Shown: positions 12,078 to 23,776 of the stretch, in pieces
How positions within the stretch are numbered: the stretch's first letter is position 1
Layout: every line of letters starts with the position of its first letter
NCBI RefSeq assembly: GCF_016086655.4
Contig: NC_052132.2
Location: forward strand, 13,394,805-13,458,804
DNA length: 64,000 nt
Origin: Lepeophtheirus salmonis
Lineage: Eukaryota; Arthropoda; Copepoda; Siphonostomatoida; Caligidae
Direction of reading: 5' to 3'
The notes under the pieces: model-generated
What the model was told of the DNA's origin: nothing
What the model saw: only the letters and a program-made list of their open reading frames with translations
Databases searched by the model: none
Made by a program: the position numbers and the translations under genes

Positions 12078-12440
12078 CCGAACGAACTCTGAAACAAAAA
12101 TAAAGAAATTTGTTTTATATCCCGTATTTCTAAGAGCAAGAATGTCTGAGCATCAACCAAAATGCAACAACACCTGTGAAATCTCCTTTGCACCGGCATA
12201 AGTGTCGAATTGGCTGTAAAGGCGTTCTCGACATCTCTATCTGGACTTCCCCACATAGACAAGAAGAACCAAAACTTATGAAGCAACCATGACCATGACT
12301 TCTGGCCTGTCTCCATGTGACCATCCCTCAGCCCTGGCCTTAGCCTCCTGTACTTTACAGCTTCGGACTACTATAAGCTTTGGGTTTACACTCATTATAT
12401 TCAGTGCAGAACCCCAATGGGAAATGAAACCTAGGACAAA
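12078..12440 (+). pseudogene. Tc1-type transposase remnant
   Basis: Starts with CTGAAACAAAAATAAA and TTGTTTTATATCCCGT, shared with the fragment at 22690. Further on FWPVSM-PSLSPGLSLLYF reads as a decayed third catalytic block (FWPxSMWPPSSPDLSPLDY). Frames are broken and the core is missing. Confidence 0.45.
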
Positions 12441-12599
12441 CGACCCCTTTTAAACGGTTCCTGTTAATTACATAATATAATTTTTCTTGTAGGGAGATAT
12501 ACCCTATATGTGGACGCCATCGGGAAATGTACAGGGCGTTCATTTTATATATGCTTTACTTTATTTGTTTGACAGCTTTTTCAAACCTTGAACAGTTAA

Positions 12600-13050
12600 T
12601 AAAATGGAATCAATGGACCAATTTGTTGTAAGGAAAAGGCACAGATCCCTCCTTGGAATATTCGCGGTTAGCGACAACATAATAACTCATAATAACAACA
12701 TTGGAACTCTGGGACTCAGTGAGACGTTCGTTTGCAAAGTTAAGAGGGAACTTGAGGACTTTAAAGGTGATTTTGAGACTATAGCCAAGTGGGCTAAGTC
12801 TCAAATGGCTCTAAGAAAATTGACTACTTCATCTCACCGGACTTTTGGCCTCCAAACTCACCAGATCGGAATTTGATGGATTTTGTTTTTGTCTTTTTTT
12901 GGTTGAGGCACAATCGAACGACAAACCAACCGAACATCAAAGCCAAGACGAACTTATCAGTTAGATCATGGAGGAATTCCAGGATTTGCCAAGGACTAGT
13001 TGGCGAAGACCTATTCGATCTTTGGGTTCCGTATAAAATCTGTAATTGAG
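12600..13050 (+). pseudogene. Tc1-type transposase, N-terminus joined to C-terminus
   Basis: A helix-turn-helix-type N-terminal part (VRKRHRSLLGIFAVSDNIIT.., LGLSETFVCKVKRELEDFKG) runs to DFETIAKWAKSQ. After a frame change the sequence jumps to DYFISPDFWPPNSPDRNLMD (third catalytic block) and RHNRTTNQPNIKAKTNL. Most of the DDE core is deleted. Confidence 0.65.
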
Positions 13051-13179
13051 GTTAGAAGTGATGTTATTCTCTATAAATCTAAATTCACTAAGCTTTCAGA
13101 ATCTAGTTTTATTTTTGTAATTTGATAACTGGTTGGAGGAAAAATTGGGTTAAAAAATCTTTTTTATGGGACAGATAGA

Positions 13180-13640
13180 TAGCAAACCCATGGGCCCCCT
13201 TCCAAATTAAATTTTTTTTGCTTTCTACTAGAAAATTGAATTTTTAATTTTTTTTCTCAATAAGTTTAAAATTGGAAATTTAATTTAGTTTTTCATATTT
13301 ATTTCCAAAAAGTTCATTTATAAAATTTTGCTCTTGATTTTTTATTTGTTTCTAAAAATGTAATATTTGGAAATTTTTTCCAAAAAGTTAATTTAAATAA
13401 AATAGCTATGGATTAAAAAAAAAAGTTCAAAGAATTTAATATTTGAAGTTTTTTCCAAAATAATTAATTTTTCAAATTTTATTAAAAAGTAATTAATTTC
13501 CTGTGAATTTGAAATTTTGTAATTAAATTTCCTAACAATTTAATTTTTGTTAATAACTCTAAATTTTTTTTTTTTTTATTAAAAATGAAGCCCCCTCCCC
13601 CCAAGAAAATAATAATAATAATCCTGGAAACGCCCTTGAC
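13180..13640 (-). repeat. AT-rich GGGCGTCC-type repeat (reverse orientation)
   Basis: Begins with GGGCCCCCTTCC and TTTGCTTTCTACTAGAAAA (the reverse of the CTAGTAAAAAGCAAA right end), runs through AT-rich blocks and ends AATCCTGGAAACGCCCTTG, the reverse of the AAGGGCGTCC head. Confidence 0.65.
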
Positions 13641-13959
13641 ACCTTGTGGATATACCAAAAAAGGTATCCTTCCATTGTTAGAAAAGGCATTTTCCGTACA
13701 ATGCAAATTATAAAAAAGTAATGATGTTAATCTATACTAAGCAATCTGGTCTAGATATTATGATAATTAGATGATAGGGTTATTATAATTGATCTTTTAA
13801 TGAGGGTTTTACTACTTATATAATAAAATTGTGATTCATTTATTAGAACAAATGCGTTTCGTTATATCTATCGAATAAGGAAACATTCGAATACTTATCA
13901 TAATAGGTTAGGGAAAAAATTGTTTAATATTTTTCGCTTTATTTCAATGTCTTATAAGC

Positions 13960-14400
13960 ATTGAAACAATCATCCGATTTAAGCCAAGAATGCCCACTTC
14001 TGTTCTATAACTTATTGCAATGATAATCCAACTTCATATACCTCTGGTCGTACAATGCAAAAAAAGTCGAACAACCAACTTTCATAAGCCTCCATTGAAG
14101 CTTAATATGTGACCCATTCTGCGTTAGAAGAGGAACAAGTGTCAGTCACTTGATGTCAGGTCCGGACTGTAGGGTGGATGCACAAGAACGTCCCATCCGT
14201 ATTTCCAGAGCTTCTGGTGCCTCAGCAAAGATGTGCGGAGCCTGGCGTTCTCTTAATGATGTCTTGTCTTCTATTCACCAATGCTGGCCACTTCAGTTCG
14301 ATCGCCCCCTTCAAACTGTTGAGTTGTTCACAGTAGAGGGCAAAATAGAGCAGGGGGAAATCACTGGTGTGAAACAAAATCTATGTAGTATCGTCCCCAT
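13960..14400 (-). pseudogene. mariner-type transposase catalytic-region remnant
   Basis: On the - strand three frames together give LYCEQLNSLKGAIELKWPAL.., ENARLRTSLLRHQKLWKYGW and DVLVHPPYSPDLTSS: the mariner core (VYxxQLxxLxxAI, HDNARPHxxxxTxxKLxxxGWEVLxHPPYSPDLAPSD). The second catalytic Asp of HDNARPH is lost (QENARLR); the third is retained (SPDL). The C-terminal region continues, decayed, to about 13960. Confidence 0.7.
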
Positions 14401-14786
14401 ATACATCACAATTTTTCTTGCTCGCTTTCGACAAGTTTTTGCCATTTAAGTAGTAAAAATTTAAGATATGGCAAATGTATTCTTTTGATACCTCCATACT
14501 CGACGCACGATAATTCACGACTGAACCGGTTGACCAGTCCAAAACTGTCCAAAAACGACTGTAGTATGTACACAGACCTTAACAACATCTTATCGTATGA
14601 TCCGATGGGACCATTAATGAACAAAACATACTTAGCTTAAAACTTTTCCTCAGCCTAATATATAGACAATTATACAAATTGTAGACCTTATAGTAGTTTT
14701 ATCTAATTATTCTCCCCAAAAATTAGATAAAAAGTAGCTAATTTTTGCAAAGATAATTAATAATAAATATTATATATATATATATA

Positions 14787-15310
14787 GGGTCTTTTATAGA
14801 CAGGGAAGTACCGAAGAAGGGAAATAACCTGCCTTGAAGCCCAGAAGTTCACCTACACAACCTGTGGGTCGGAGTGTATTATGGTACATTCGATTGGGTT
14901 CTATATCTCAGGAAAGCAGCAGTGGTTGAATTTAAACTCCCTAAAAGCCAAGAAAATCACCTGCACAATCCGTTGGCCGGGGTGTATTATGGCACATTCG
15001 TTGGGGCTCTTGATGCTCAGAGAAGCAAGGGCGGTTGAATTTGAATTGCATTGAAGCCCAGCCATTCACATTCATCATTAAATTGTTTTATTCTCCGAAA
15101 ATTAAATCAAATTGCAAACGATAATATTGTCTTGTAATAATATTACTAACAGTTATCTTGCACACGATGATTTTGCTTCAAATCATATTACCCACAAATC
15201 TTTTTTTTTCTCACAATGAAAATGTAAACGATGATATTACCACGCAATCATATTATCACAACCATTTTGTCTGAAATCATATTACTGCAATCATTTTACC
15301 GGACACCCAA
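14787..15310 (+). repeat. Family D element with ~106-bp tandem units and AATCATATTACC tail
   Basis: GGGTCTT/GGGTTCT/GGGGCTCT unit starts at 14787, 14896 and 15003 (spacing 109 and 107). Units contain CACAACCTGTGGG, GGAGTGTATTATGG, CTCAGGAAAGCAGCAG and GGTTGAATTTAAACT. After the units comes a tail with AAACGATAATATT, CAAATCATATTACCC, GCAATCATATTATC and GCAATCATTTTACCGGACA. Confidence 0.65.
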
Positions 15311-15474
15311 TAAACGTGCACTTAACATGGTGGGCTTCTATTCTGAAGACAAATCCCAATTTGGCTAAAGAGTTCCTCATCAAGGCTTGTACTAGGACGG
15401 GGTTGGATGCTGTGTTTGAAGCGGGGTGGGATTGGTTTGAGTGATTGACTTTGCTATGGACCCGTCCATAATTA

Positions 15475-15668
15475 GGAATGTATTTCCCAAAAAATTAAAT
15501 TTTCTATAGACAGCTATAGATATTTTAAAATTTTTCACCAAAAAATTTAATTTTTTGTCAATAGCAATGGATTTTATAATTTAAAAAAAAAAAAAAATAA
15601 TTTCTCCATTTATATTTAAAAATTCAAAAACCAAGCAAGTTCCAAAAATATAATCTTTCGTACGCCCT
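15475..15668 (-). repeat. AT-rich GGGCGTCC-type repeat, partial
   Basis: AT-rich blocks with AGCTATAGATATTTTAAA, ending CGTACGCCCTTG, the decayed inverse of the AAGGGCGTCCG head. The other end is lost. Confidence 0.5.
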
Positions 15669-16332
15669 TGAAACATGTAAATTGTAATATACATTGACCT
15701 TAAATTTTCCGAATTTAAAACTTGTATATTTAACTTAAAAATAACCCATTATTATATTTGTTTGCAATGCCTATTCGACGTATGAGACGTTGTTGAAACA
15801 AATGAATACTGATGACTTGTGGCCCAAAATTGCCTCTGTAAATATATACAGTATTTACGATAGGGCATTTTGTAGCCAAACAGGCTAGATAAAGGATAGT
15901 TTGCACTAGACCTACTACTATGGGATAGTGGGTCAGCGTGGCTCTCGAGCCCTGATTATAACCACCTAGGTGGCTACTTTTTCCTGCCGATTTTCAAAAC
16001 TAATTAACAGAGTACACACACACTAAAGCATGTATTAATGTGACTTTGTTTGTATTGATTATATTAACTAGGAACGTTGTTACTTAGCTAATCCTTGATG
16101 ACAATCTAAAATATTATCTAAGTTAATCAATTCATTTGTTCGAATATTTACCTTGCCATATAACAGATGCGAGATATTGATTTCTAATAATATATATTTT
16201 GTCATAGCAGTTGGCATGTGTTTGACTACCTATTTACATAGATAGGTAGCTATCAAATCCTTAAAAACACCTTCTAAATACATAGATAAGTATTAGCGAA
16301 AAATAACAATGTGTTTAATATATATATATTAA

Positions 16333-17345
16333 GTAGTGGTAGTATTCGGCACTGCCTGGAGTAATTAGGCGTTGGTTAATATACAAATTTTTCGTTTAAT
16401 CATATTGAAGATAACTTCCCAAGAAATCTTCATTGTGGCTCACCGTTTTTATAAGCACATTCACACATAACTACTCAATACAAGGGCGTCTGCAGAATTA
16501 TAATTGGGGAAGGGGGCTTGGTTTTTTGAATTATTTTGAAAAAAAAATACAAAAATCAAATTTTTGGAGAAAAATTTCAAAAATTAAATTTCAGATATTC
16601 TTTTTTTGTTCACTATTCACAACAAATTAAAAACTCTATAGCTATTCTCCAAAAACTATATTTTGTTGCAAAAATTTCAATAATCTAGTTGTTCACAAAA
16701 AAAATCCAAAAATCCAAAGCTCTTCAAAAAAAAAAAAAAAAAAAAAAATTTGGAAATTAATATCCAATATTAAATTTTTTAGAAAAAAAGTTTTAATGTG
16801 TAAATTTTTGAAAAAAAATTTAAATAGAAAATTTTTGGAGATAAATTACAAAAATCCATAGCTATTAATACAAATTTTATTGTTGGAAAACAATTTGAAA
16901 AATTAAATTTTTATGAATTTTATTGAAATTCCTAGTACGAAGCAAAAATTCCTTAATTTGGGAGGGGCTGCAGCCCTCCAGCTCACCTCCTGTTGACGCC
17001 CATGCAATACATATATGATTCATATGACGTATTCTGCCCGTGTGAATGAAAACTCCCCCAACAAATCATCTTTGTTACTATCCTTTTTTCAAGAGCCACA
17101 CTACCACGTAACTACTACTCAATAATTTTACCAATTCATATAAAGTGTTCCTTCCTCAAGAGTGATACAATTTCATCAATAAGAGTTGGAATAACAAAAT
17201 TTAATATGTTGGGATGACTGATGAGTACTTTAATCTCTAGAGCCCTCACTAATAAAAACAAACAAAATTCATTTTAACACACCGAGTTTATATTTAATTC
17301 CAATCTTAACATATACTGAAAATACACCTGAGACTGATTACTAGA
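16333..17345 (+). repeat. Family C dispersed repeat, interrupted by an AT-rich element
   Basis: Head AGTGGTAGTATTCGGCACTG.. with GAGTAATTAGGCG, then AACTTCCCAAGAAATC, ATAAGCACATTCACACATAA, (insertion 16482-17004), GACGTATTCTGCCCG, GACTGATGAGTACTTTA, CTCACTAATAAAAACAAAC and ACATATACTGAAAATACACC. The same order appears at 18262, 29047-29600 and 34318. Class unknown; no coding part seen. The head slightly resembles ends of RTE-type retroelements, which is only a guess. Confidence 0.6.
16482..17004 (+). mobile_element. AT-rich GGGCGTCC element, complete copy nested in family C
   Basis: Left end AAGGGCGTCTGCAG, right end CTCCTGTTGACGCCCAT: inverted termini of about 9-10 bases. Flanked on both sides by CAATAC (16476-16481 and 17005-17010), and the family C repeat continues on the far side. 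Body: repeated AAAAATTCAAAAATCCA and AGCTATT blocks, then CTAGTACGAAGCAAAAATTCC, GGGAGGGGCTGCAGCCC. No ORF of note. This copy defines the ends of the whole family. Confidence 0.75.
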
Positions 17346-18261
17346 GCTAGTGTTTAAATAAAAGCTGCAATTTTAATCATTTTTGTGATGACTTAGTAAA
17401 TCTATTGCAATTCCATATGATACATTATTCATATAAAGTAAATATACTTTTTATTTTATTTTTTTGCAACGTCAAATCATGATGATAGTACTACTATGAA
17501 ATTGACAGTTTACATATGTAAATTAATATACAAAACTCCATTTAATTCATCTTAATGAAAGCTTACTTGAGGGAAGGGCACTCCAAATTCTAAGGAGGGC
17601 CTGGGACCTTAGTATAATTTTTCATTGGGAGGCTCACAAACAATTTTTATTGGAGTGACTTTTTTTTAGGTTTCTACAAAAATGAATTCTTTCCAATTAT
17701 GAAAAAAAGTTACTTTAATTTTTTGAGAGAAAAAACTGTTTTTTCGGACAAGTGTACAATACCTTCTTCCCCCAGTAGTAAGGGGAATTTTGGGCTGTTA
17801 TCAAGGAATCTTGGAAGGCTTTCAAGTTTTATAACTAGTTAGACGTGATATTTTTAATCCTATTACGCGACATCATCTGTTTAATGACGTCATTTTCTTT
17901 TGATAACCCCAATTTGAAACTCTATTTGTGAGTCGTTGTAAGGCCTCCATGACTTTCATTTGAGGCATTATGGTTCAAAATCATATTTATATTATACTGT
18001 TTGATCCTTGACATCTGAAATATTTAGTGTGTGTGGCTTGAGAGTGTGAGATTGATTGGAAATGTGTGATACTAGAGAGCTTTTTTTTATGAGAATATAA
18101 ATTGAATATGGCATTGACGTTAGTATTTTACATCACAGTTGTAGTCACAGGCATGAAAGGGGCAAAATATGGAATAAAAAATTGGTTTTATGCTCAAAAG
18201 TTTAGAAATGTAGTCATAATTCTGTAGTTTTAGGATGTAGCGTAAAATTTACATTATACTA

Positions 18262-18660
18262 GGGTAGTACGCGGTATTGTCCGGAGTTGTTAGGCGTCGT
18301 CAAACATACAAACTTCGCCTATAAAGTATAAAAAATAACTCCCCAAGAAATCATGAGTGATACTAACTCTTTTTCATGAGTATAATCACTCGTTGTTCCT
18401 CAATACATAGATGATCGATGTATTCTCCAAAAGAATAAATAATTATAATAATAGTTTGACAAAATAAAATAAAAAAGACGTTATGACTCTAAGTCTCTGG
18501 GGCGCTACATGGCTGAGTCTGTACTCGATTCTACATGCAAAACCCTTGCAAAATTTCATTAGTATCTTCTATACTATATAGAGTGCACCCTGTATACACA
18601 CTCTATTCCACATGCAAAAGGACTACTAAATTCCATGAATATGACTATACTCTTATTTCT
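18262..18660 (+). repeat. Family C dispersed repeat
   Basis: Starts ACTAGGGTAGTACGCGGTAT with GTCCGGAGTTGTTAGGCG, then AACTCCCCAAGAAATC, TTTTTCATGAG, CTCAATACATAGATGATC (an uninterrupted equivalent of the 16482 insertion site), and further on GAGTGCACCCTGTATACACA. Shares the latter with 29740-29770. Confidence 0.55.
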
Positions 18661-18960
18661 TAGATAAAAAATATGAATATTATATATTTTCAAATATACA
18701 AACAAACATTATTTTTTACTTGCTAAGTTTGATAAGTTGAATCAATGTTACTATTTACAGACTTTTTCAGAACAATTGGAAAGATAATTTGTAAAAGAAC
18801 AAGTGTTTCACTTAATCCAGTCAAATTTTATGAACACACTCTATACTTCAATTGTATCTTAATATCAAATAATTAATATTTATACATCAGATGGAGATAT
18901 TGTTCTGTGTGTAGAGGGACGGGCCTTTAGTGCTCAGCACTCACTTTGATGTCCAATAAC

Positions 18961-19722
18961 TAATTATACAATATTAAAATACCTGGTGATTAATTGATTA
19001 TAGTATGTTTTGATATATAAAAGCATTATCAAAAACATGAGCATTCTAGCTAACGTACAAGTCGAGAAAATGACACTTGAACGAGTTCGACGAATTTCCT
19101 TTCGCGCACTCCAAGTAGTTGGGCGTCTTCAAGACCACCGTCAACGCCGTCAGCAAGTCTGAAACGTTGAAGAGCAAGAAGGACTTTTCAAAAAGGTCAA
19201 ACTGGACCCGTATGAGTTAAAGAAAACAGACCAGGCATATCCTCTCAAGCCCATGAGGGCCCATACAAGAGAGCTCCGGGTTTCGCACCAGACTGTCCAG
19301 GGAGCTATAAAAAAGGGATCGGAAAAAGCCTTGTGTGGATAAAGTGGCCACTTTTGGGACACAAAATGAGTGAACCCCATCTCCTCCATTGCAAGACTCT
19401 TTTAAATGCCCTAAAGACCTGATACCGATCCCCTCAACTCCACCTTTTCGGTACATTTCGAAGGGAATCCGTCATCCATGCACAGAGACCCTTATAGCCT
19501 CTGTCAGCCAGCACTCGGACGCCATGACAGGGGGATATATCGGATGGAGGTGCCGTACTTTATTCCACCGCCTGGAAGCCATCATTAGGTATACTAATAG
19601 ATAAGCTCGATCAGACACACATCTATTTATATTATTAATTTTGTTGAAATTCTATAGTTAATTAATAAATTATATCTTGTTGAAGTTTAAAATTCAAAGT
19701 GTTCATATTTTAATGGACTATT
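18961..19722 (+). mobile_element. Family A deleted Tc1-type element, copy 1
   Basis: The transposase N-terminus reads VEKMTLERVRRISFRALQVV from about 19055, then KLDPYELKKTDQAY, ELRVSHQTVQGAIKKG (second helix-turn-helix). After the shared deletion come DPLNSTF..HFEGNPSSMHR and LGRHDRGIYR-type C-terminal pieces in broken frames. The right end runs TTGTTGAAGTTTAAAATTCA then GTGTTCATATTTTAATGGAC, matching the other copies. The left end is decayed. Confidence 0.7.
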
Positions 19723-19734
19723 CGTTATATTGCT

Positions 19735-20985
19735 AGCAAATGGTGTACGTTAGATTCTCTAATTACCTAACATAATATCGTATCGATTATCGTACGTGGT
19801 CTATTTTAGATATAGAATATTAAGAAGAGTCACCGGTAAGGAGCTGACAAAGAGAAACTTCTTGAGGATCTATGCATGTACCTACTAGGATCATAATCAT
19901 TAACTAAGCAGCAACAGGCCGACGACTTTCATTGAAAGGTAAACCAAGAAAGGAAAGTGAAGAAACACATAATGAAAGGGTACTTCCGGGACGAGATTTT
20001 TTTTTTCTTCTTTTTTTCTTTCTTTCTTTCTCAAAGAGGTGTACAATGTTTAATACAAATGTTCCTAATTACTGTTAGAGTATATTTACTCACTAATATA
20101 TACACAAACTATTCATTATGTATTTGGAGATGAAGTGAATTCGTACTTACAGAACAATAAAGTCCGAAAAACCACGAATATGACTTTTTGTGTATGTTTG
20201 AGTAAAGTTTGGATTATGTATTGTAATTCAATACTTATGTAATAGATACAATAAAACTCATGTATCAACGGGATATAAAGGTCCTTGATCATATTTCCTA
20301 TATCTTTAGTATTATATCATGTAGCCTATATAACACTACTTATTGTTATATTATAATAAAATGTAAGGGGGAGCACTCTGTACTATACAGGGTGGAAACA
20401 TAATAATGATCACATTTCCTATCTTATTATAAATGCTCTATATATTTCTTAAGATTGATATTTATTTTTTGAAAAAACTATCCCCAATACTGACATCTAT
20501 TTCTCTAGTCAATTATGCCACTATGGGATGTTACTTAAGATGTTAACTTTCTTACCGGATTTATAAATGTATTAAAGATCCGTTTCAATTCAGCATTGTT
20601 CAACAACTGGCTTCAATGACTCTCAAATTCAAGGACAGCTTCTAAATGCCTTCATCTGAACACACGAATAATCAAAAGGACTATCATGTGTAATTAAACT
20701 TCCACAAATTAAATTTTTTGGAATTTTTTTTTCAAAAATTCACAGCTATTCATCATAAACAGTCAATCTAGAAAACTACAGTTAGGTGTGAAATCTCAGT
20801 TGGAGTGTGACCTGCACGAGTTGAACCTGTAACACACTCTGATAGTGATGACATTTTTAGCTCAATAAAAAATAAAAATGTTCACAAACAGTTGATATCT
20901 TATAAATAAATAACTAATTCTGAACGAATTTCCAAATCTCAAGCTTCTCAAAAAGTGAATGAAGGCAGACAATGAGACTTTAAAT
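19735..20985. other. Gene-free interval
   Basis: AT-rich. A CT-run with (TTTC)n at 20002-20030, CAGGGTGGAAACATAATAAT at 20391 (a lone Tc1-like end motif without partner), and a short AT-rich GGGCGTCC-type piece (20700-20760). No gene seen. Confidence 0.35.
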
Positions 20986-20989
20986 AAAC

Positions 20990-21440
20990 CATTACACCTC
21001 AAAGCGGCCCCAAATGGCCTCCAACATGGTCTCGATCATAGGTATTGCAGGTCTTCTTCACGTATTCCTCTGCAATGTTAGCCCACTCCTACTCCACGGC
21101 AGCATTTAGGGCATCCACATTTGCATGTAAGATGGTGTAACTCTTGCTAGTGGACCAGATCTTATAATTAAGAAGGCTGCAGTCTGGTGAGGAGGGAGGC
21201 TGCATTCTCCAGGGAATAAATTAGTCAAGTTGTCTTCGCATCACTTCTGAGTTTTGCATCCGGGTCGGAAACTGACTGGAAAAATAATTTCCCTTGGGAT
21301 AAAAGGCCTTCAACCAGAGAAAGACTAATGTCTCCATGACATACAAGTATATATCCTCGCTGAACTTTGACAATAAAAAAAGTCCAGAAAGTCTGATGAC
21401 CTTTCACGGTCTTGCCAATCAATACCAGGCTTGCTCTCAA
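20990..21440 (-). pseudogene. Tc1-type transposase C-terminal remnant
   Basis: On the - strand: an open stretch of 71 codons (21225-21440) including KTVKGHQTFWTFFIVKVQRG, then after a frame change QPPSSPDCSLLNYKIW (third catalytic block), SYTILHANVDALNAAVE, EWANIAEEYVKKTCNTYDRD and HVGGHLGPL, the typical order of Tc1 C-termini (SVDALK..V..EWA.M...YV...C..F...LE). Broken; no ends found. Confidence 0.65.
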
Positions 21441-21473
21441 TGCTATTTTTATTGCTCTTCAATCTTGTTAATG

Positions 21474-21900
21474 GGCGTCCACAGGGATTGGGCCGGAGGG
21501 TCTGTAGCCGCCCCCCCTGAAATTTTTGATTTTTACTAGAAAATTTATTATTTCAAAAAAAAATTGTAAAAAAATTAATTTTCTTTGAATAGCTATAGAT
21601 TTCTGACATATCTCTACAAAAAATTTAATATTAGAGATTTTTTGTAATAAACTTAAAAATTTAATTTTTGGAAGTTTTTTAAAATTAATTAATTTTAGTG
21701 AAAAAGTCTGAATTTTTGAAATAAAAATTACTATCTAAATTTTAATTTTAGATATTTTTTCAAAAAAAAATTAATTTTTTAAGAATAGTAATGGATTTAG
21801 CTGTAATAACTGTAAATTTGTGAAATTTTTTGAAATTGGAGTTATAAACTTTGATTTTTTTTCTCAAAAAATCCAAAAACCTAGGCCTCCCAAAAATACT
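21474..21900 (-). repeat. AT-rich GGGCGTCC-type repeat (reverse orientation)
   Basis: Starts GGGCGTCCACAGGGATTGGG with CCGGAGGGTCTGTAGCCGCC, then TTTTTACTAGAAAATT and AT-rich blocks (AGCTATAGATTTCTG). Ends near AACCTAGGCCTCCC. It directly abuts the Tc1 remnant. Confidence 0.65.
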
Positions 21901-22689
21901 TAGAGCAGTGGGGTCCACAGAAGAAGATATCTTTATAACTCTTTCCTGTGTCAAGAAGCTCTGACACACGTTTTCTTTTGGCCTCGATCTCAGTTCTCCT
22001 TTTTCGGATGAAGTAATTAGTTTCAGAATAAATATTTATTTTTCATGCTCAACAGATAAAATTACGCGAGAAAATCGGTAAATTATTTAGTAATTTCATT
22101 AAACCTTTTATAAATTTCATTAAAGATTCGTTGGGACATATATGTGACACCATAGTTTTTTGAAATCAGTCACTTACAACCCCAGAATTTTGAATTGTAA
22201 AGTGGGTAACTTTTTAGTTTCCACCCGTTACGTATATTTGTGCCCTCATTAAAAAACAATAGTTACTAGACTCTAGAGGAACGAGTGAACATGAATATCC
22301 TTCCGTCTTCCAAATAAAACCCTTTGTAACAAAATAAGAATATAAACTTTGAAATAATTAGAATATAATTAATGTTATGTATGTGATATTTTTTCATTAT
22401 CATTTTAAACTAGTGCTGTGTTGCTCATTCTATTTTTGACTTCCTTTTTTTAAAATAATTAAAAATCATGAAATGTTTTGAGTGTAGCGACATTGTCCCT
22501 AAAGATTTTTCTAATCAATAGCACTTTAATCTATTTGTAGATCCAAACTGGATTTATTTTGTTATTCTCAAGGAATAATAAAATATTTAATTACAGTTTT
22601 AAGTCTAAACTTTTGGGGACAAATAGCTAGCAGTAGCGTTTAAATAGGACTTAACCTCCGTTATTTTGAGTTATGAGGTTTCATTGTGC

Positions 22690-22985
22690 ACCCAAATTAC
22701 AGCTGAAACAAAAATAAACAAGTTTTGTTTTTATCCCGTGTCTCTAAGTGTCAAAATGTGGGAGTGACTACAAAAAAAGGCAATGCGTCTCTGATCTACC
22801 CATTGCCGATGTCAGTGCCAGGAAGAATGATGCAAATACCCTCGGCACCTCCATCCAGACTGCCTACAATACCAAGAAGTCTATCAAGAAAAATTATTTT
22901 CCGCAAAATGAAAAATCAATACAACTTTTTTGTTTTTTTACTCGGATCGATCCATTCACTCAATTCGGTTCGACTCACGTCGAGT
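22690..22985 (+). pseudogene. Tc1-type transposase N-terminal remnant
   Basis: Starts with CAGCTGAAACAAAAATAAAC as at 12078. Reads VSKCGSDYKKRQCVSDLPIA, DVSARKNDANTLGTSIQTAY, NTKKSIKK: the decayed equivalent of a Tc1 linker with a GRPxSxRT-type motif and R-NP-rich second HTH. Truncated after about 70 codons. Confidence 0.45.
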
Positions 22986-23261
22986 CAACACTATTCTAAT
23001 ATTATTGCATTTATATTATATATAGATTTATATAAATGTGACGAAAGTAATTTTAGCATGAAGTTAATAAAGGTAATATGGAATAAGTCATTACTATGAT
23101 TTGCAAAAAATAATAATCATCGCTCTATTGAAAAAACTACATAAATATTTAGGGCCTTCATTAATGACTTATTAATATATAATGCTGCTTAGATATGCCT
23201 TACTTGTACAATCCTACAATAATAAGTATGTTATTGTTTTTATCTTTGATACTTTTTACTA

Positions 23262-23330
23262 ACGGTAGTACAGGGTAGGCCCAGAGTTATTAAGCCTACT
23301 CCAACAAACAAACTAAAGCTAAAAAATATA
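23262..23330 (+). repeat. Family C head fragment
   Basis: ACGGTAGTACAGGGTAGGCC, CAGAGTTATTAAGCCTACTC and CAACAAACAAACTAAAGC match the first 60 bases of family C. The rest is missing. Confidence 0.45.
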
Positions 23331-23461
23331 CATTTGAGGGATTTTAAATCCAGTTCAAGTTTAGACCTCAATATCCTGGCAATAATGAGATCATTGTATA
23401 TGAAAGGTTGCTCATCTTATTCAGCTGACTAAACTATATAAGAAAAAATACAAAATCCTTG

Positions 23462-23612
23462 AGATGTCTCTAAACACGAACGTCGTGCGGCCATTATTGT
23501 GCACCTCCGTACCGTGCATACGCCCAAGAACAGTATTGAGTTTATGAAGGTGCTCAAATCAACTGTTTACGATGTTGCCAAGACTTTCAGTGAGTCTAAT
23601 GGGTCGGAAATA
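23462..23612 (+). pseudogene. Tc1-type transposase N-terminal fragment
   Basis: The frame from about 23471 reads EHERRAAIIVHLRTVHTPKN, SIEFMKVLKSTVYDVAKTFS, ESNGSE. This matches the first helix-turn-helix of copepod-type Tc1 transposases (RxAIIxLHRAGxxPxEIVKLLKxSKxTVYDVxKxFxESNG). About 47 codons, no continuation. Confidence 0.6.
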
Positions 23613-23776
23613 CCTCCAACAAAGACTCATGATCGTTTTGGACTAATAGCTTATAATAAATTAATGGAATAGACCACAATTTTTTTTTGGGTGTATTAAG
23701 TTTTCCTTCTGAATGAATTATTTTCATATAACAGGCACCCATAAAGGACACATGCATACAGCCACAAACTATATTA

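Noticed and set aside
20391..20460. CAGGGTGGAAACATAATAAT as the end of a Tc1 element
   Set aside because: No inverted partner within several kb and no transposase pieces nearby.
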